Source: JAAYRQ01 sp035647235
GTDB lineage: Bacteria; Bacillota; Syntrophomonadia; Syntrophomonadales; Syntrophomonadaceae
DNA length: 64,000 bases
NCBI GenBank assembly: GCA_964514235.1
Contig: CAZEPV010000004.1
Span: forward strand, 77,345 to 141,344
Direction of reading: 5' to 3'
Positions 26,647-36,744 of this stretch are shown piece after piece. The notes beneath the pieces were generated by a model, which made no database searches, was not told the DNA's origin, and worked only from the letters and a program-made list of their open reading frames with translations. Both the position numbers and the translations under genes were made by a program. Positions within the stretch are counted from its first letter, which is position 1. Every line of letters starts with the position of its first letter.

Positions 26647-27506
26647 TATATCGCCCCTTCAAGATCATCGTGGTCAATGGGCCTATAATCAGTAATAATC
26701 AATACTTCCTCTAATTTATCAAAGTTTACCACAGGTCTAACCGTAGCTGATAATAATAAACCACTAGGTTCTCGGTCAATATAGTCTACTATCCCTATAT
26801 CAATTCCAGGGGGGTAAGTCTGAGATAGGCCTGAAGTAACTACCACATTACCCTCTACTATAAGGGAATAGTAGGGAATATTAATCATTCTTAATGTATT
26901 GGCATCTCCTAAGCCCTCTACTATACCATTTGTATCTCTGCTTTCCTGCACTACAACCCCTACCGCCATTTCCCTATCGGTAATTAATGAAATTTGGGCA
27001 GATTTTTCGCTTACACTTTGTACCCTACCTACCAATCCATTATGATTTATTACGGGCATACCTCTAGCAATCCCATGATTGGCCCCTTTATCAATGAAAA
27101 TATCTTGATACCAATTTTCCGGGCTCCTAGCTATAATACGGGCTGGTTTTAGGTCATATGTTTCGATATTATTATTAGTGAAGTCTACAATATTTTGCAG
27201 CCTTTTAGCTTCTGCTTGGAATTCCCTTAATGCTTGATTCTCTAAGCTCAAACGCTGCCTTTCTTCCTCCAAATTATCTAATTGCTTTTGCAGAGATTTT
27301 TTTTCGGCTAAGATAGTACCAAATCCACCCCAACCATCCCTAAATTCCTTTACTCCCTTTTGTAGAGGGGTAAAGGAATCACGAATAACTTTTTCTACAA
27401 CAGTAATATCTGTCCTGGCAGAAGAAGTTAAATTCATCACTGTTAATGAAATAATAATTATTGATAAAACAATCCAAGTATATTTATTTCTTATTAATTT
27501 AAGCAC
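26646..27506 (-). CDS. mreC: Rod shape-determining protein MreC
   Basis: Bitopic elongasome scaffold, 286 aa: a short cytoplasmic tail, one membrane helix (residues ~10-28), a coiled coil rich in Glu/Leu (~70-105), then the beta-barrel domain with the conserved DKGANHGIARGMPVI region and GLVGRV. It activates PBP2 through contact with MreB/RodZ and PBP2. Confidence 0.94.
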   Translation of the reverse strand: MLKLIRNKYTWIVLSIIIISLTVMNLTSSARTDITVVEKVIRDSFTPLQKGVKEFRDGWGGFGTILAEKKSLQKQLDNLEEERQRLSLENQALREFQAEAKRLQNIVDFTNNNIETYDLKPARIIARSPENWYQDIFIDKGANHGIARGMPVINHNGLVGRVQSVSEKSAQISLITDREMAVGVVVQESRDTNGIVEGLGDANTLRMINIPYYSLIVEGNVVVTSGLSQTYPPGIDIGIVDYIDREPSGLLLSATVRPVVNFDKLEEVLIITDYRPIDHDDLEGAI

Positions 27507-27521
27507 AAGTCCTCACCCAGC

Positions 27522-28541
27522 TTAAAAAGATTTTTTGGGAGTTATTAATACCCTTCTTAGAACATCTATTCTTTCTAAGACTTTGCCTGTACCCCTAGCT
27601 ACAGCAAGCAGCGGTTCTTCACAAATATATACCGGCATATTAGTTTCTTGACTTATCAACTTGTCCAATCCCCTTAAAAGCGCACCCCCGCCTGCCATCA
27701 CAATACCTCGATCCATTATATCCGAAGCTAATTCAGGTGGGGTTCTTTCTAAACATATTTTGATGCCGTCAATTATAGCTGCAACTGTTTCCGCTAGTGC
27801 CTCCTGTATCTCCAGGGAAGAAATTTTAATAGTTTTGGGTAAGCCAGAAACTAAATCCCTACCCCTAACCTCTAATAATTCTTCTGGGCCTTCCCAATAT
27901 GCGGAACCAATAGTAGTTTTTATATCTTCTGCACTCCGCTCTCCAATGAGCAAAGAATAATTCTTCCTAAGATGACCAATTATAGCCTCGTCCATATTGT
28001 CTCCAGCAACTCGGACCGATTTAGCAGTTACTACTCCACCTAATGAAATAACTGCTACCTCAGTAGTACCTCCACCAATATCCACGATTAAATTACCCGT
28101 AGGTTCATGTACTGGTAACTCTGCGCCTATAGCTGCTGCCATAGGTTCCTCGATTAAGTAGGCTTCTTTAGCCCCACCCTGGAGAGCAGCTTCACGTACA
28201 GCCCTTTCCTCGACTGTAGTACAGCCAGTAGGAATACTGATTATAACTCTAGGACGCATAAATGGGGTCCTTTGTCCTAATGCTTTGGTTATAAAATATT
28301 TAAGCATAGCCTGTGTAATATCGAAATCTGCAATAACACCATCTTTCATTGGTCTAATTGCCACTATATTACCAGGGGTTCTGCCTATCATCTGTTTTGC
28401 TTCCTCACCGACTGCTAAAACTTTTCCATTATCATTTTGTATAGCAACTACTGAAGGTTCAGTCATGACTACACCCTTACCCTTAACATGAACTAAAGTA
28501 TTAGCTGTGCCTAAATCTATACCCATATCTTTTCCAAACAA
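27522..28541 (-). CDS. mreB: Rod shape-determining actin homologue MreB
   Basis: Membrane-associated actin-like ATPase that orients the peptidoglycan elongation machinery. 339 aa with the actin-fold ATP motifs: MGIDLGTANTLV, IVDIGGGTTEVAVI, and MAGGGALLRGLD. It is full length and heads the mreBCD-mrdA set. A GGAGGAAT ribosome site precedes the ATG. Confidence 0.97.
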   Translation of the reverse strand: MFGKDMGIDLGTANTLVHVKGKGVVMTEPSVVAIQNDNGKVLAVGEEAKQMIGRTPGNIVAIRPMKDGVIADFDITQAMLKYFITKALGQRTPFMRPRVIISIPTGCTTVEERAVREAALQGGAKEAYLIEEPMAAAIGAELPVHEPTGNLIVDIGGGTTEVAVISLGGVVTAKSVRVAGDNMDEAIIGHLRKNYSLLIGERSAEDIKTTIGSAYWEGPEELLEVRGRDLVSGLPKTIKISSLEIQEALAETVAAIIDGIKICLERTPPELASDIMDRGIVMAGGGALLRGLDKLISQETNMPVYICEEPLLAVARGTGKVLERIDVLRRVLITPKKSF

Positions 28542-28563
28542 TTTTCCTATTCCTCCTTAAAAA

Positions 28564-29253
28564 TTAAACCAGGTTTTTTGCCTTTAGACTTGTATAACAA
28601 TTATCACCTATAATAATATGATCGAGAACTGGTATGCCCATTAATGCACCTGCTTCTATTAAATCTTTAGTAATCTTAATATCCTCTGGGCTAGGAGTTG
28701 GATCACCACTAGGGTGATTATGTACTAAAATAATAGAGGCTGCACTAATTTTAACCGCAGTCTTAAAAACTTCCCTAGGATGAACTATCGAACTATGCAG
28801 TCCCCCAACTGAAATATCCTGCATTTTAATAACCCCATTTTTGCGGTCTAAATATAAGGCTCTAAAGTATTCGCGGTCAAAATATTTCATTTCCTCCATA
28901 ACCATATTCTTTACATCTTCAGGTGATTTTATATAAATCCTATCATAAGTAATAGTTGCCACCCTTTCCCCTAATTCAAAGGCAGCTTTAATCTGGACAG
29001 CCTTGGCTTGTCCTATACCTTTCTCTTCCTTTAGCTCCTCGATGCTAGCTTTTTTAAGATTTCGTAAATCCCCATACTTTTTCATTAAATTATCTGCTAA
29101 CTCAATAGCAGTTATTTTCCTAGTCCCCATACCAATAATAATGGCTAAAAGTTCCGATTCGTTAAGACTACCAACCCCTAAATTAAGCATCTTCTCCCTA
29201 GGACGCATACTAGGTGGCATCTCTTTAATCGTTAATTTATATTCCTCTATCAT
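28564..29253 (-). CDS. radC: RadC/YicR-family JAB-domain protein
   Basis: 229 aa: N-terminal helix-hairpin-helix like region (KKASIEELKEEKGIGQAKAVQI) and the C-terminal JAB1/MPN metallo-domain with HNHPSGDPTPSPED, the zinc ligands of RadC. Despite its name the role in DNA repair is not established. The ATG at 29253 is preferred over an in-frame GTG at 29259 because of the GGGGG ribosome site. It overlaps the maf 3' end. Confidence 0.93.
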   Translation of the reverse strand: MIEEYKLTIKEMPPSMRPREKMLNLGVGSLNESELLAIIIGMGTRKITAIELADNLMKKYGDLRNLKKASIEELKEEKGIGQAKAVQIKAAFELGERVATITYDRIYIKSPEDVKNMVMEEMKYFDREYFRALYLDRKNGVIKMQDISVGGLHSSIVHPREVFKTAVKISAASIILVHNHPSGDPTPSPEDIKITKDLIEAGALMGIPVLDHIIIGDNCYTSLKAKNLV

Positions 29254-29836
29254 CAGCACCCCCTAGTATATTAATATTTTGTTCTTTTAGCATTAAATAC
29301 AAGGTGGTAATAGGTAGCCCTACCACATTATAATAACATCCCTCGATTCTATCTATTAATAAGGCCCCCCGACCTTGAATACCATAAGCGCCAGCTTTAT
29401 CATATGGCTCCCTTGTTTCTACATAATAGTTAATTTCCTCGGTAGTTAAATTACGGAAAAAAACCGAAGTTTTTTCCGCCCGCACATCCATATAATTAGC
29501 TAGTGGATTATAGAGACATACGCCCGTCATCACTTGGTGTGATTTACCACTTAGTTGGCTTAAAAATTCATAGGCTTCCCCCTTATTACGAGGCTTGCCT
29601 AAGATTATATTATCACATACTACTATGGTATCAGCTGAAATAATTATATAATCCGCAAAATTCTTCGCCGCAGATTTTGCCTTTTTTCTAGCTATTCTCT
29701 TCACAGCATTCTCAGGTGATTCAGCAGCTAGTATCTTCTCATCAATTTCTACTGAAGTAGTAATGTAATTTAGTCCCAACATATTAAACATTTCATGACG
29801 GCGTGGTGATTTGGATGCCAACACTAATTTATGCAA
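29237..29836 (-). CDS. maf: Maf-family nucleotide pyrophosphatase
   Basis: House-cleaning enzyme that hydrolyses non-canonical or modified NTPs (dTTP/UTP-type in YhdE-like members). 199 aa: LASKSPRRHEMFNMLGL at the N-terminus, SADTIVV, GKPRNKGEA and DKAGAYGIQGRGALLIDRIEGCYYNVVGLP at the C-terminus (motifs cited in part). Position beside radC and mreB is conserved in Firmicutes. Confidence 0.95.
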   Translation of the reverse strand: MHKLVLASKSPRRHEMFNMLGLNYITTSVEIDEKILAAESPENAVKRIARKKAKSAAKNFADYIIISADTIVVCDNIILGKPRNKGEAYEFLSQLSGKSHQVMTGVCLYNPLANYMDVRAEKTSVFFRNLTTEEINYYVETREPYDKAGAYGIQGRGALLIDRIEGCYYNVVGLPITTLYLMLKEQNINILGGADDRGI

Positions 29837-29851
29837 GTTCTAACCCCTCAA

Positions 29852-30115
29852 TTATAATCTTTTAAAAACAAAATAAGCAATAACAAATCCTAGGATAGTA
29901 AATAAATTTATATGTAACATAAAGCCGAAATTCAAGGTAAATACCTGTAAATCCAAATTAAAATTAGGTAATCCGATACTTTGATTCTGGCCGAACACAG
30001 ATAAAGCTGGCCATAACTTAACCATAGCGTCTCCTATCCAACCTCCAATAATTCCCCCCAAAACTAATAATATTAATAATATTTGCCATCCAGGATAGGC
30101 TCTAGTTCTAGCCAC
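29852..30115 (-). CDS. DUF4321 small membrane protein
   Basis: 87 aa with two membrane helices (about 8-28 and 66-85), GGIIGGWIGD after the first, matching the DUF4321 family found next to maf in clostridia. No function known. Separated from rex by a terminator, it starts the maf-radC-mreBCD unit. Confidence 0.8.
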   Translation of the reverse strand: MARTRAYPGWQILLILLVLGGIIGGWIGDAMVKLWPALSVFGQNQSIGLPNFNLDLQVFTLNFGFMLHINLFTILGFVIAYFVFKRL

Positions 30116-30191
30116 AAAAATGCCTCCATTATCGACAGTTTTTTAAAGTTTATCACTAGTTACAATTAAAGACAAGATAGGTAAAAATGGC

Positions 30192-30216
30192 AAAAGCTCC
30201 CTACAAGAGAGCTTTT
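30192..30216 (-). terminator. Terminator after rex
   Basis: AAAAGCTC (30192-30199) pairs with GAGCTTTT (30209-30216). On the minus strand TTTTGCCATTTTT follows. Confidence 0.75.
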
Positions 30217-30239
30217 CAAGGATTTAAAATGAATTGCTG

Positions 30240-30866
30240 CTAATTATTAGCCAAGTTAAAACTCAAAACTTCCAGGTGCACAGATAAATCAACGTTTCTT
30301 AGAATTACATCACTAGGAACCCTTAAAACCTGAGGCGAAAAATTCAAAATAGTCCTAACTCCAGAATTCACCAAGCAATCTGTAACTGCTTGGGCAGCCT
30401 GACTAGGTACAGTAACAACACCGATATTTATGTTTTCCTTTTTTATTTTTGCTTCGAGTAAGTCAATAGATTCTACTTCGATTTCCCCTAATTTCGTGCC
30501 TATTACATTTGTATCAATATCTAATATAGCTTTAATATTAAAACCCCGATCTTGAAATCCTTGATATAAAGCTAAAGCAGAACCAAGCTTACCTGCGCCT
30601 ACAATTAAAACATTCCAACTTCTGTCTAATCCCAGAATCTGTAACAAGTGTCCATATAACTCTTCCACCTTGTATCCAACGCCACGCGTACCAAATTCTC
30701 CAAAGTAGGCCAAATCTTTCCTTACTTGAGCTGAACTAACACCTACACCGGTGGCGATATCTCCCGATGAAACAGTTTCCGTATCTTTACCCATTAACTG
30801 ATATAAATACCTTGAGTAAATAGAGAGTCGCATGACAGTCGCTTCAGGTATTTTAAAAACCTTCAA
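30240..30866 (-). CDS. rex: Redox-sensing transcriptional repressor Rex
   Basis: NADH/NAD+-responsive repressor controlling fermentation and respiration genes. 208 aa: winged helix (PEATVMRLSIYSRYL, GVSSAQVRKDLAYFGEFGTRGVGY cited in part) and a Rossmann domain with GAGKLGSAL, then a C-terminal swap helix. The start is the TTG at 30866, 8 nt behind AAGGAG; a GTG three codons upstream overlaps that site. Monocistronic. No clear Rex operator was seen in the short upstream gap. Confidence 0.95.
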   Translation of the reverse strand: MKVFKIPEATVMRLSIYSRYLYQLMGKDTETVSSGDIATGVGVSSAQVRKDLAYFGEFGTRGVGYKVEELYGHLLQILGLDRSWNVLIVGAGKLGSALALYQGFQDRGFNIKAILDIDTNVIGTKLGEIEVESIDLLEAKIKKENINIGVVTVPSQAAQAVTDCLVNSGVRTILNFSPQVLRVPSDVILRNVDLSVHLEVLSFNLANN

Positions 30867-30966
30867 CTTACACACTCCTTTGAAGTAAAATATCTCCTAT
30901 TATATTTTACCATTATGTGAAAAATTCCGCGATGTTTTTTAGGAAAATTCTTACCAATTCTTAAGT

Positions 30967-31956
30967 TCATAAGAAAATAGTAATTAAATTATAGGCTAAA
31001 ATAGCCACAAAAGCAGAGAAGGGAATGGTAATAAACCAGGCTATAACAATTTGGCGGGCTATATTCCATCTTACCCCCCGAAGACGTTTGGCAGCCCCTA
31101 CTCCCATTATAGAGGAAGAAACTACATGGGTAGTACTGACAGGTGCCCCCATTAAACTAGCACTATAAATAGTCAAAGAAGCAGTAAAATCAGCCGCAAA
31201 ACCGTTAATAGGTTCAATCCTAAAGATTTTACCCCCCATAGTGCTAATTATTTTCCAACCCCCAGCTGCTGTGCCTGCTGCCATAGCCAAAGCACAAGCT
31301 ATTTTTACCCATAGAGGTACATGGAATGTGCTAATAAGCCCCCCACTTAGAAGTACCATAGTAATAATACCCATAGACTTTTGGGCATCATTCGAACCGT
31401 GGGCAAATGAGGCCATAGAAGCTGAAATCACTTGTAATTTACGGAATTTGTTATTAGTCTGGGCAGGTGAAGCATTCTTGAAAAGCCAAAAAAGTAGGGT
31501 CATAACTAGACTACCAGCTATAAGGCCGACAATCGGAGCGGCAATAAGTCCGACCAGTATCTTGATAAAGCCTTCCCAATTTACCGCAAAAAAACCAAAT
31601 GCGGCTATAGCACCCCCACTCAAACCACCAATAAGAGCATGTGAAGAAGAGCTAGGTATGCCGAAATACCAGGTAAACAAATTCCAAAAAATAGCCCCCA
31701 AAAGGGCCGCAATTAAAAGCGAAGGGGTAATTAGTTCCGGCAATACTATGTTTCTTCCTATGGTGGCTGCTACAGCAGTACCGCTTAGGGCCCCTAGAAA
31801 ATTAAGGGTTGCCGCTATAACTATAGCTTGCCGAGGTGATAAGGCTTTGGTAGAGACCGATGTAGCTATAGCGTTAGCTGTATCGTGGAATCCATTAACA
31901 TAATCGAAACATAGGGCTAAAATAACAACAGCAACTACCAGGTATATACTAAACAT
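30967..31956 (-). CDS. PiT-family inorganic phosphate transporter
   Basis: Low-affinity phosphate (cation symport) carrier, 329 aa and about ten helices. The two PiT signature repeats are visible: GFHDTANAIATSVSTKAL at the N-terminus and ASFAHGSNDAQKSMG in the second half, with GAPVSTTHVVSSSI. The start overlaps the 3' end of the DUF47 gene by 8 bp, the usual PiT-DUF47 pair. Confidence 0.94.
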   Translation of the reverse strand: MFSIYLVVAVVILALCFDYVNGFHDTANAIATSVSTKALSPRQAIVIAATLNFLGALSGTAVAATIGRNIVLPELITPSLLIAALLGAIFWNLFTWYFGIPSSSSHALIGGLSGGAIAAFGFFAVNWEGFIKILVGLIAAPIVGLIAGSLVMTLLFWLFKNASPAQTNNKFRKLQVISASMASFAHGSNDAQKSMGIITMVLLSGGLISTFHVPLWVKIACALAMAAGTAAGGWKIISTMGGKIFRIEPINGFAADFTASLTIYSASLMGAPVSTTHVVSSSIMGVGAAKRLRGVRWNIARQIVIAWFITIPFSAFVAILAYNLITIFL

Positions 31957-32581
31957 ATTTCACTGCAATTCCCTTTAAAATATTACTTACATTTTCACAA
32001 TAATCTAGGGTGGTTTCTAGATGTTCATATATCTCTTTCCATTTAATAATGTAGATTACATCGTTAGTATTCTGAAAAAGAAGGGCCATTCCCTCACGGT
32101 AAAGACAATCACCTTCGTGTTCATAAGCCTTAATTATGTCACACGAGCGAACAATCTCAGCATTTCTAGTTCGGATATAGGGCAATTTAAAAACCGCTTC
32201 CTTTATTTCATCACATGCTTCTTCCAAAACATTTACTAATTTTAATATATGTTGATCCTTTGTTTTACCAGCTTTATAAATTACGATTTTCTCCATGGTA
32301 CCTGAAATATGATCCAAAATATTATTTAGTGCCCGACTTAAAAGTAATATATCTTCCCGATCAAAGGGGGTTATAAATGAGCTATTAATTTGGCTCATGA
32401 CTGTGCGTAATATTTGGTCACCGTGTTCTTCACTAGCAATAAGTTGGTCAAGGTGTTCACTAGCCATATTCTGTTCTTCAAAATAAGATTTTAAGACTTT
32501 AGCTGCATTGCATAGGGCATAGGCCAAATCATTAAAATAAATATAAAATTTATCTTCCCTAGGTTTTAGCCTTAACAACAT
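31949..32581 (-). CDS. DUF47 (PhoU-like) partner of phosphate transporter
   Basis: 210-aa all-helical PhoU-like protein of the DUF47/TIGR00153 family, thought to modulate the PiT transporter encoded downstream. Visible: KPREDKFYIYFNDLA and DREDILLLSRALNNILDHISG (in part). The start is the ATG at 32581, 8 nt behind AAGGAGG; an upstream GTG in frame lies before the ribosome site. Confidence 0.9.
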   Translation of the reverse strand: MLLRLKPREDKFYIYFNDLAYALCNAAKVLKSYFEEQNMASEHLDQLIASEEHGDQILRTVMSQINSSFITPFDREDILLLSRALNNILDHISGTMEKIVIYKAGKTKDQHILKLVNVLEEACDEIKEAVFKLPYIRTRNAEIVRSCDIIKAYEHEGDCLYREGMALLFQNTNDVIYIIKWKEIYEHLETTLDYCENVSNILKGIAVKYV

Positions 32582-32671
32582 TAATAATTCCTCCTTAAAC
32601 CGCACCACATCTACACTTTAATTATAGCAAAACATTAAGTTAGTCCATGTTAATAATTTGTTAAGAAAACT

Positions 32672-33976
32672 TTAAGGAGTGGTAAATACTCGTCTAGCTT
32701 TATCAATAATAAAGAAAGAACCACACATAAGTAAATACTCTGATTTATCAAGTTTTGCTAGGCTATAATTAACCGCAGATACTATGTCTTCCTCAAGATA
32801 TGCAGGTTTATCAGGATATAGTTCTTGCCAGACAGGCTGTAATCTCTGCCAATCATTACCCCGCCTACCTTCTGGTCTAGTAATTATGCAAGCATTTGTA
32901 TTGTGTCCCAAATGCTTTAATATACTATAAGCATCTTTATCATCAACTATGCCACATAAAAGTAATTTATTTTTATGGGGCAAGAGCTTTTCTAATGCTT
33001 GATTTAGTGCTTGGGCAGCATGCGGATTATGAGCCACATCTATAATAACTAAAGGTTTATTGCTTATAACTTCTAAACGCCCAGGCAGTTCCAAAGACTT
33101 AAGGGCTTGTCTAATATGGGTTTCATTTATAAAGTAGCCCTTTTCCTGTAATGCAGAAATAGCGGTTAAGGCAGTAGTCAGATTTTCTAGTTGATAATCA
33201 CCGCGCAAAGCAAAAAAGATATTTTCTAGAATATTATCACCTATTTTGAGATCTAATTCATAACCCAATAGGCTGCAACTTCTTACCTGCAAAACATTGA
33301 CCAAATTGTCTTTGAATAAAGATGCATTATTTTGGTAGGCATAATTTTCTATAATTTGTGATGCTTCAAAAGGCATTTTCCCTATTACGACTGGCACCTT
33401 TCTTTTAATAATCCCAGCCTTGTTATGGGTAATTTCCGCAAGTGTATTACCTAAAAAATTAGTATGGTCTATGGCGACACTTGTAATAATGCTAATTTCA
33501 GGCACAATTACATTAGTCGAATCGTAAATACCACCCATTCCAACCTCCATGACAGCTATATCTACTTCATTGTCTGCAAACCATTCAAAGGCTATAGCAG
33601 TCAAAACTTCAAATTCGGTTGGTCTAGCTATATTATCAGCGAATTCAGATCTAATTACTTGCTCAATTTTATTTATATATATTTTCAGTTGGGAAGCGGG
33701 AATAGTCCAACCATCAATGGTAAACCTCTCCAAATAAGAATGAATATGGGGAGATGTAAACCTCCCCACTTTTAACCCCGCTCTACTGAGAATATTAGCT
33801 ACTATTAATGAAGTAGAACCTTTCCCATTAGTTCCAGCTATATGCACATATTTCAGTTTTTTTTCGGGGTTACCTAGGGCTTGTAACAATTTCTTAATTC
33901 TGCTTAAACCAGGTTTGCTGCCCAAAGCGGTTAAATTGTATAAATAATCCCCTACTAATTCTTCAAAATTTGTAAT
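32672..33976 (-). CDS. folC: Folylpolyglutamate synthase / dihydrofolate synthase, probable AUU start
   Basis: Mur-ligase-like enzyme adding glutamate to folates, about 434 aa. ATP loop HIAGTNGKGSTS, EVGMGGIYDSTNV, AIDHTNFLGNT and the C-terminal DVAHNPHAA are present. The first TTG (33925) would cut off the family's conserved start (YLYNLTALGSKPGL). The frame stays open upstream and reads ITNFEELVGDYLYNLTA; the only start-like codons there are ATT. The ATT at 33976 follows AAGGAAGG by 12 nt and overlaps the end of valS by 22 bp. Confidence 0.88.
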   Translation of the reverse strand: MTNFEELVGDYLYNLTALGSKPGLSRIKKLLQALGNPEKKLKYVHIAGTNGKGSTSLIVANILSRAGLKVGRFTSPHIHSYLERFTIDGWTIPASQLKIYINKIEQVIRSEFADNIARPTEFEVLTAIAFEWFADNEVDIAVMEVGMGGIYDSTNVIVPEISIITSVAIDHTNFLGNTLAEITHNKAGIIKRKVPVVIGKMPFEASQIIENYAYQNNASLFKDNLVNVLQVRSCSLLGYELDLKIGDNILENIFFALRGDYQLENLTTALTAISALQEKGYFINETHIRQALKSLELPGRLEVISNKPLVIIDVAHNPHAAQALNQALEKLLPHKNKLLLCGIVDDKDAYSILKHLGHNTNACIITRPEGRRGNDWQRLQPVWQELYPDKPAYLEEDIVSAVNYSLAKLDKSEYLLMCGSFFIIDKARRVFTTP

Positions 33977-36603
33977 CGTTTTTCTATACCTTCCTTTTTT
34001 AATTTTGCTTCTTCAGCTTTACCCTTTTCTTTGGCGATTACCTCTGGAGGCGCCTTAGCCAAAAACTTTTCATTCTTTAATTTATTTGTAGCTTTAGTAA
34101 GGTCATTTTCTGCGTTTTTAAAATCCTTTTCCAAGCGGGAAATTTCCTTTTCGATATCTATTACACCTTCCAAGGGTATATAGATTTCGACTAAGTGCGT
34201 GTGGGCCGAAACTGCCTGTTTAGGCTTAGTATCCAAAGCATCTTCTATATACAATGAAGCTAAATTCGCTAATGATTCGATATAAGAAGAATTTTGGGTG
34301 AAGATTTCCCTTTTAGCCGCATCTTTAATAATTAAAATAGCCTCAATCTTAGCCCCGGGATTAATGTTGAATTCGGCTCTGATATTCCTTATTCCCCTAA
34401 CAACTTGCATAATATCTTGCATGTCATCTACAAAATCGGTCCATATTTTCTCATCATCTGCAATGGGCCATTTATCTAGCATTATGGTCCGATTATGGCT
34501 AGGCAAGTATTGATAAATTTCTTCGGTAATAAATGGCATAAAAGGATGTAGGATTCTAAGAGTATCACTTAAAACATCATGTAAAACATTTTGTACTAGC
34601 AATCTTTCCATATTATCTTGGGGTCTAAATAGCCTGGGTTTAGCCAATTCAATATACCAATCACAAAAATCATCCCAGATGAACTCGTATAAATTTTTGG
34701 CAGCTTCCCCATAATCATATTCTTCTAGATTTCGGGTTACAGTCTTAATAGTCTCTTGTAATCTAGAAATAATCCAATAATCTACAAGGGTTAACTTGTT
34801 TTCCACATTTATAGTTTTATAATCTTCCATATTCATTAAAACAAAACGGGATGCATTCCAGATCTTATTAGCAAAATTACGGATACCTTCTACCTTTTCC
34901 CAGTGGAAACGTATATCATTCCCTGGCGTAACTCCAGTAATTAGGGAAAATCGCAAGGTATCTGCACCATATTTCTCTATAACCTTTATAGGGTCAATTC
35001 CATTCCCTAGCGATTTGCTCATTTTCCGACCTTGTCCATCTAAAATAAGACCATGAATATTAACATCAGCAAAGGGTATTTCCCCCATATGCTCTATACC
35101 CGAAAAGATCATCCTTGCTACCCAGAAGAATATAATATCTCGGCCCGTAACCAAAACACTTGTGGGATAAAAATAAGCTAAATCCTTAGTTGCTTCGGGC
35201 CAGCCCAAGGTAGAGAAGGGCCAAAGGGCACTAGAAAACCAGGTATCTAAAACATCTTCATCTTGCCTAAGATTAGTAGAATTGCATTTTGGGCAGACAG
35301 TCGGATCAGTTTTACTTACAATTACTTCTCCACAGTCATCGCAATACCATACGGGAATACGATGTCCCCACCATAGTTGACGTGAAATACACCAATCCCG
35401 AATATTTTCCATCCAATTAATATAGGTCTTGGTAAACCTGGCGGGGATAAATTTAATTTCACCCGCTGTGACTTTTTCTATAGCAGGTTTTGCTAGTGGT
35501 TTCATTTTTACAAACCATTGTTTAGAAATCATGGGTTCAACTATGGTTGCACATCTTTGGCAATGTCCCACGGCATGTGAGTGTTCTTCAATCTTTTCCA
35601 AATAGCCCTGCTCAGTCAAATCCTCAATAACCCTTTTGCGGCAGGCAAAGCGATCTAAGCCTTGGTAAACACCCGCATTTTCGTGCATAATGCCATGATT
35701 ATCTATAACTTTAATTTGTTCTAGATTATGTCTTAGCCCCATTTCAAAGTCGTTTGGATCATGTGCAGGTGTAACTTTGACTACTCCTGTACCAAAGTCC
35801 TTATCAACATAATCATCAGCAAATATAGGAATTACTCGGTTAACTAAAGGGAGAATTACATTTTTACCAATTAAATCTTTATACCTTTCATCTTCAGGGT
35901 GAACAGCCACACCCGTATCACCTAACATAGTTTCAGGTCTCGTAGTAGCAACTACGATATAATCTTCTGCATCTTCTACAAAATATTTGATATGCCATAG
36001 ATTCCCCGAACTATCCTCATGCTCAACCTCTATATCTGAAATAGCTGTGTTACATCTAGGACACCAATTAATAATGTAATTACCCTGATAAATTAAATCT
36101 TTTTCGTATAAATTAACAAAAACTTCCCTAACCGCTTTAGAACAACCTTCATCCATAGTAAATCTTTCCCTAGTCCAGTCACAAGAAGATCCAAGCAGAC
36201 TAAGCTGGCTAGTAATGCGGTTACCATACAAGTCTTTCCATTCCCAGACTTTTTCCAAGAATTTTTCCCGTCCTAAATCATGCCTAGTTAAACCTTCTTG
36301 GGCTAAAGCATCCTCGACTACAGCCTGGGTAGCAATACCCGCATGGTCAGTCCCTGGTAACCATAGGGTATTGTAGCCCTGCATCCTTTTAAATCTAGCT
36401 AGTATGTCCTGTAAAGTATTATCTAAAGCATGTCCCAAATGTAGTGCTCCAGTAACATTAGGAGGAGGCATAACTATGGAAAATGGTATTTTAGAATAAT
36501 CAGCACTAGGTGCAAAAAAATCATTACTTTTCCAAAATTCATACCATTTATCTTCTACCAGTTGTGGTTCGTAAACACTAGACAAATTATTAATATCCGC
36601 CAT
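33955..36603 (-). CDS. valS: Valyl-tRNA synthetase
   Basis: Class I aminoacyl-tRNA synthetase, 882 aa. HIGH motif in PPNVTGALHLGHALDN, KMSKS in GRKMSKSLGNGIDP, editing domain with TTRPETMLGDTGVAV, the zinc-type cysteines CDDCGEVIVSKTDPTVCPKC (in part) and a C-terminal coiled-coil arm. Upstream there are only 141 bp without an evident T-box, so tRNA-mediated regulation is not supported. Followed by the overlapping folC. Confidence 0.97.
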   Translation of the reverse strand: MADINNLSSVYEPQLVEDKWYEFWKSNDFFAPSADYSKIPFSIVMPPPNVTGALHLGHALDNTLQDILARFKRMQGYNTLWLPGTDHAGIATQAVVEDALAQEGLTRHDLGREKFLEKVWEWKDLYGNRITSQLSLLGSSCDWTRERFTMDEGCSKAVREVFVNLYEKDLIYQGNYIINWCPRCNTAISDIEVEHEDSSGNLWHIKYFVEDAEDYIVVATTRPETMLGDTGVAVHPEDERYKDLIGKNVILPLVNRVIPIFADDYVDKDFGTGVVKVTPAHDPNDFEMGLRHNLEQIKVIDNHGIMHENAGVYQGLDRFACRKRVIEDLTEQGYLEKIEEHSHAVGHCQRCATIVEPMISKQWFVKMKPLAKPAIEKVTAGEIKFIPARFTKTYINWMENIRDWCISRQLWWGHRIPVWYCDDCGEVIVSKTDPTVCPKCNSTNLRQDEDVLDTWFSSALWPFSTLGWPEATKDLAYFYPTSVLVTGRDIIFFWVARMIFSGIEHMGEIPFADVNIHGLILDGQGRKMSKSLGNGIDPIKVIEKYGADTLRFSLITGVTPGNDIRFHWEKVEGIRNFANKIWNASRFVLMNMEDYKTINVENKLTLVDYWIISRLQETIKTVTRNLEEYDYGEAAKNLYEFIWDDFCDWYIELAKPRLFRPQDNMERLLVQNVLHDVLSDTLRILHPFMPFITEEIYQYLPSHNRTIMLDKWPIADDEKIWTDFVDDMQDIMQVVRGIRNIRAEFNINPGAKIEAILIIKDAAKREIFTQNSSYIESLANLASLYIEDALDTKPKQAVSAHTHLVEIYIPLEGVIDIEKEISRLEKDFKNAENDLTKATNKLKNEKFLAKAPPEVIAKEKGKAEEAKLKKEGIEKRLQILKN

Positions 36604-36744
36604 TTAATGAATAACCTCCTAAAAATTTTACCTTAGTTATATATATCTTACACTAAATTTTACCTAATGAAGCACACCCATAAGAATCCCATCTTATATA
36701 AAGTCATTTTATATGATCTATCCATTCGCATTCTTAGATAAACC

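Noticed and set aside
29236..29260. Frameshift between maf and radC
   Set aside because: Both proteins are full length; the overlap is normal translational coupling.
30867..30966. Rex operator in front of rex
   Set aside because: Only one half-site-like GTGAA is seen, without the second half at the right spacing.
36604..36744. T-box leader upstream of valS
   Set aside because: Gap is too short and contains no T-box sequence or antiterminator hairpin.
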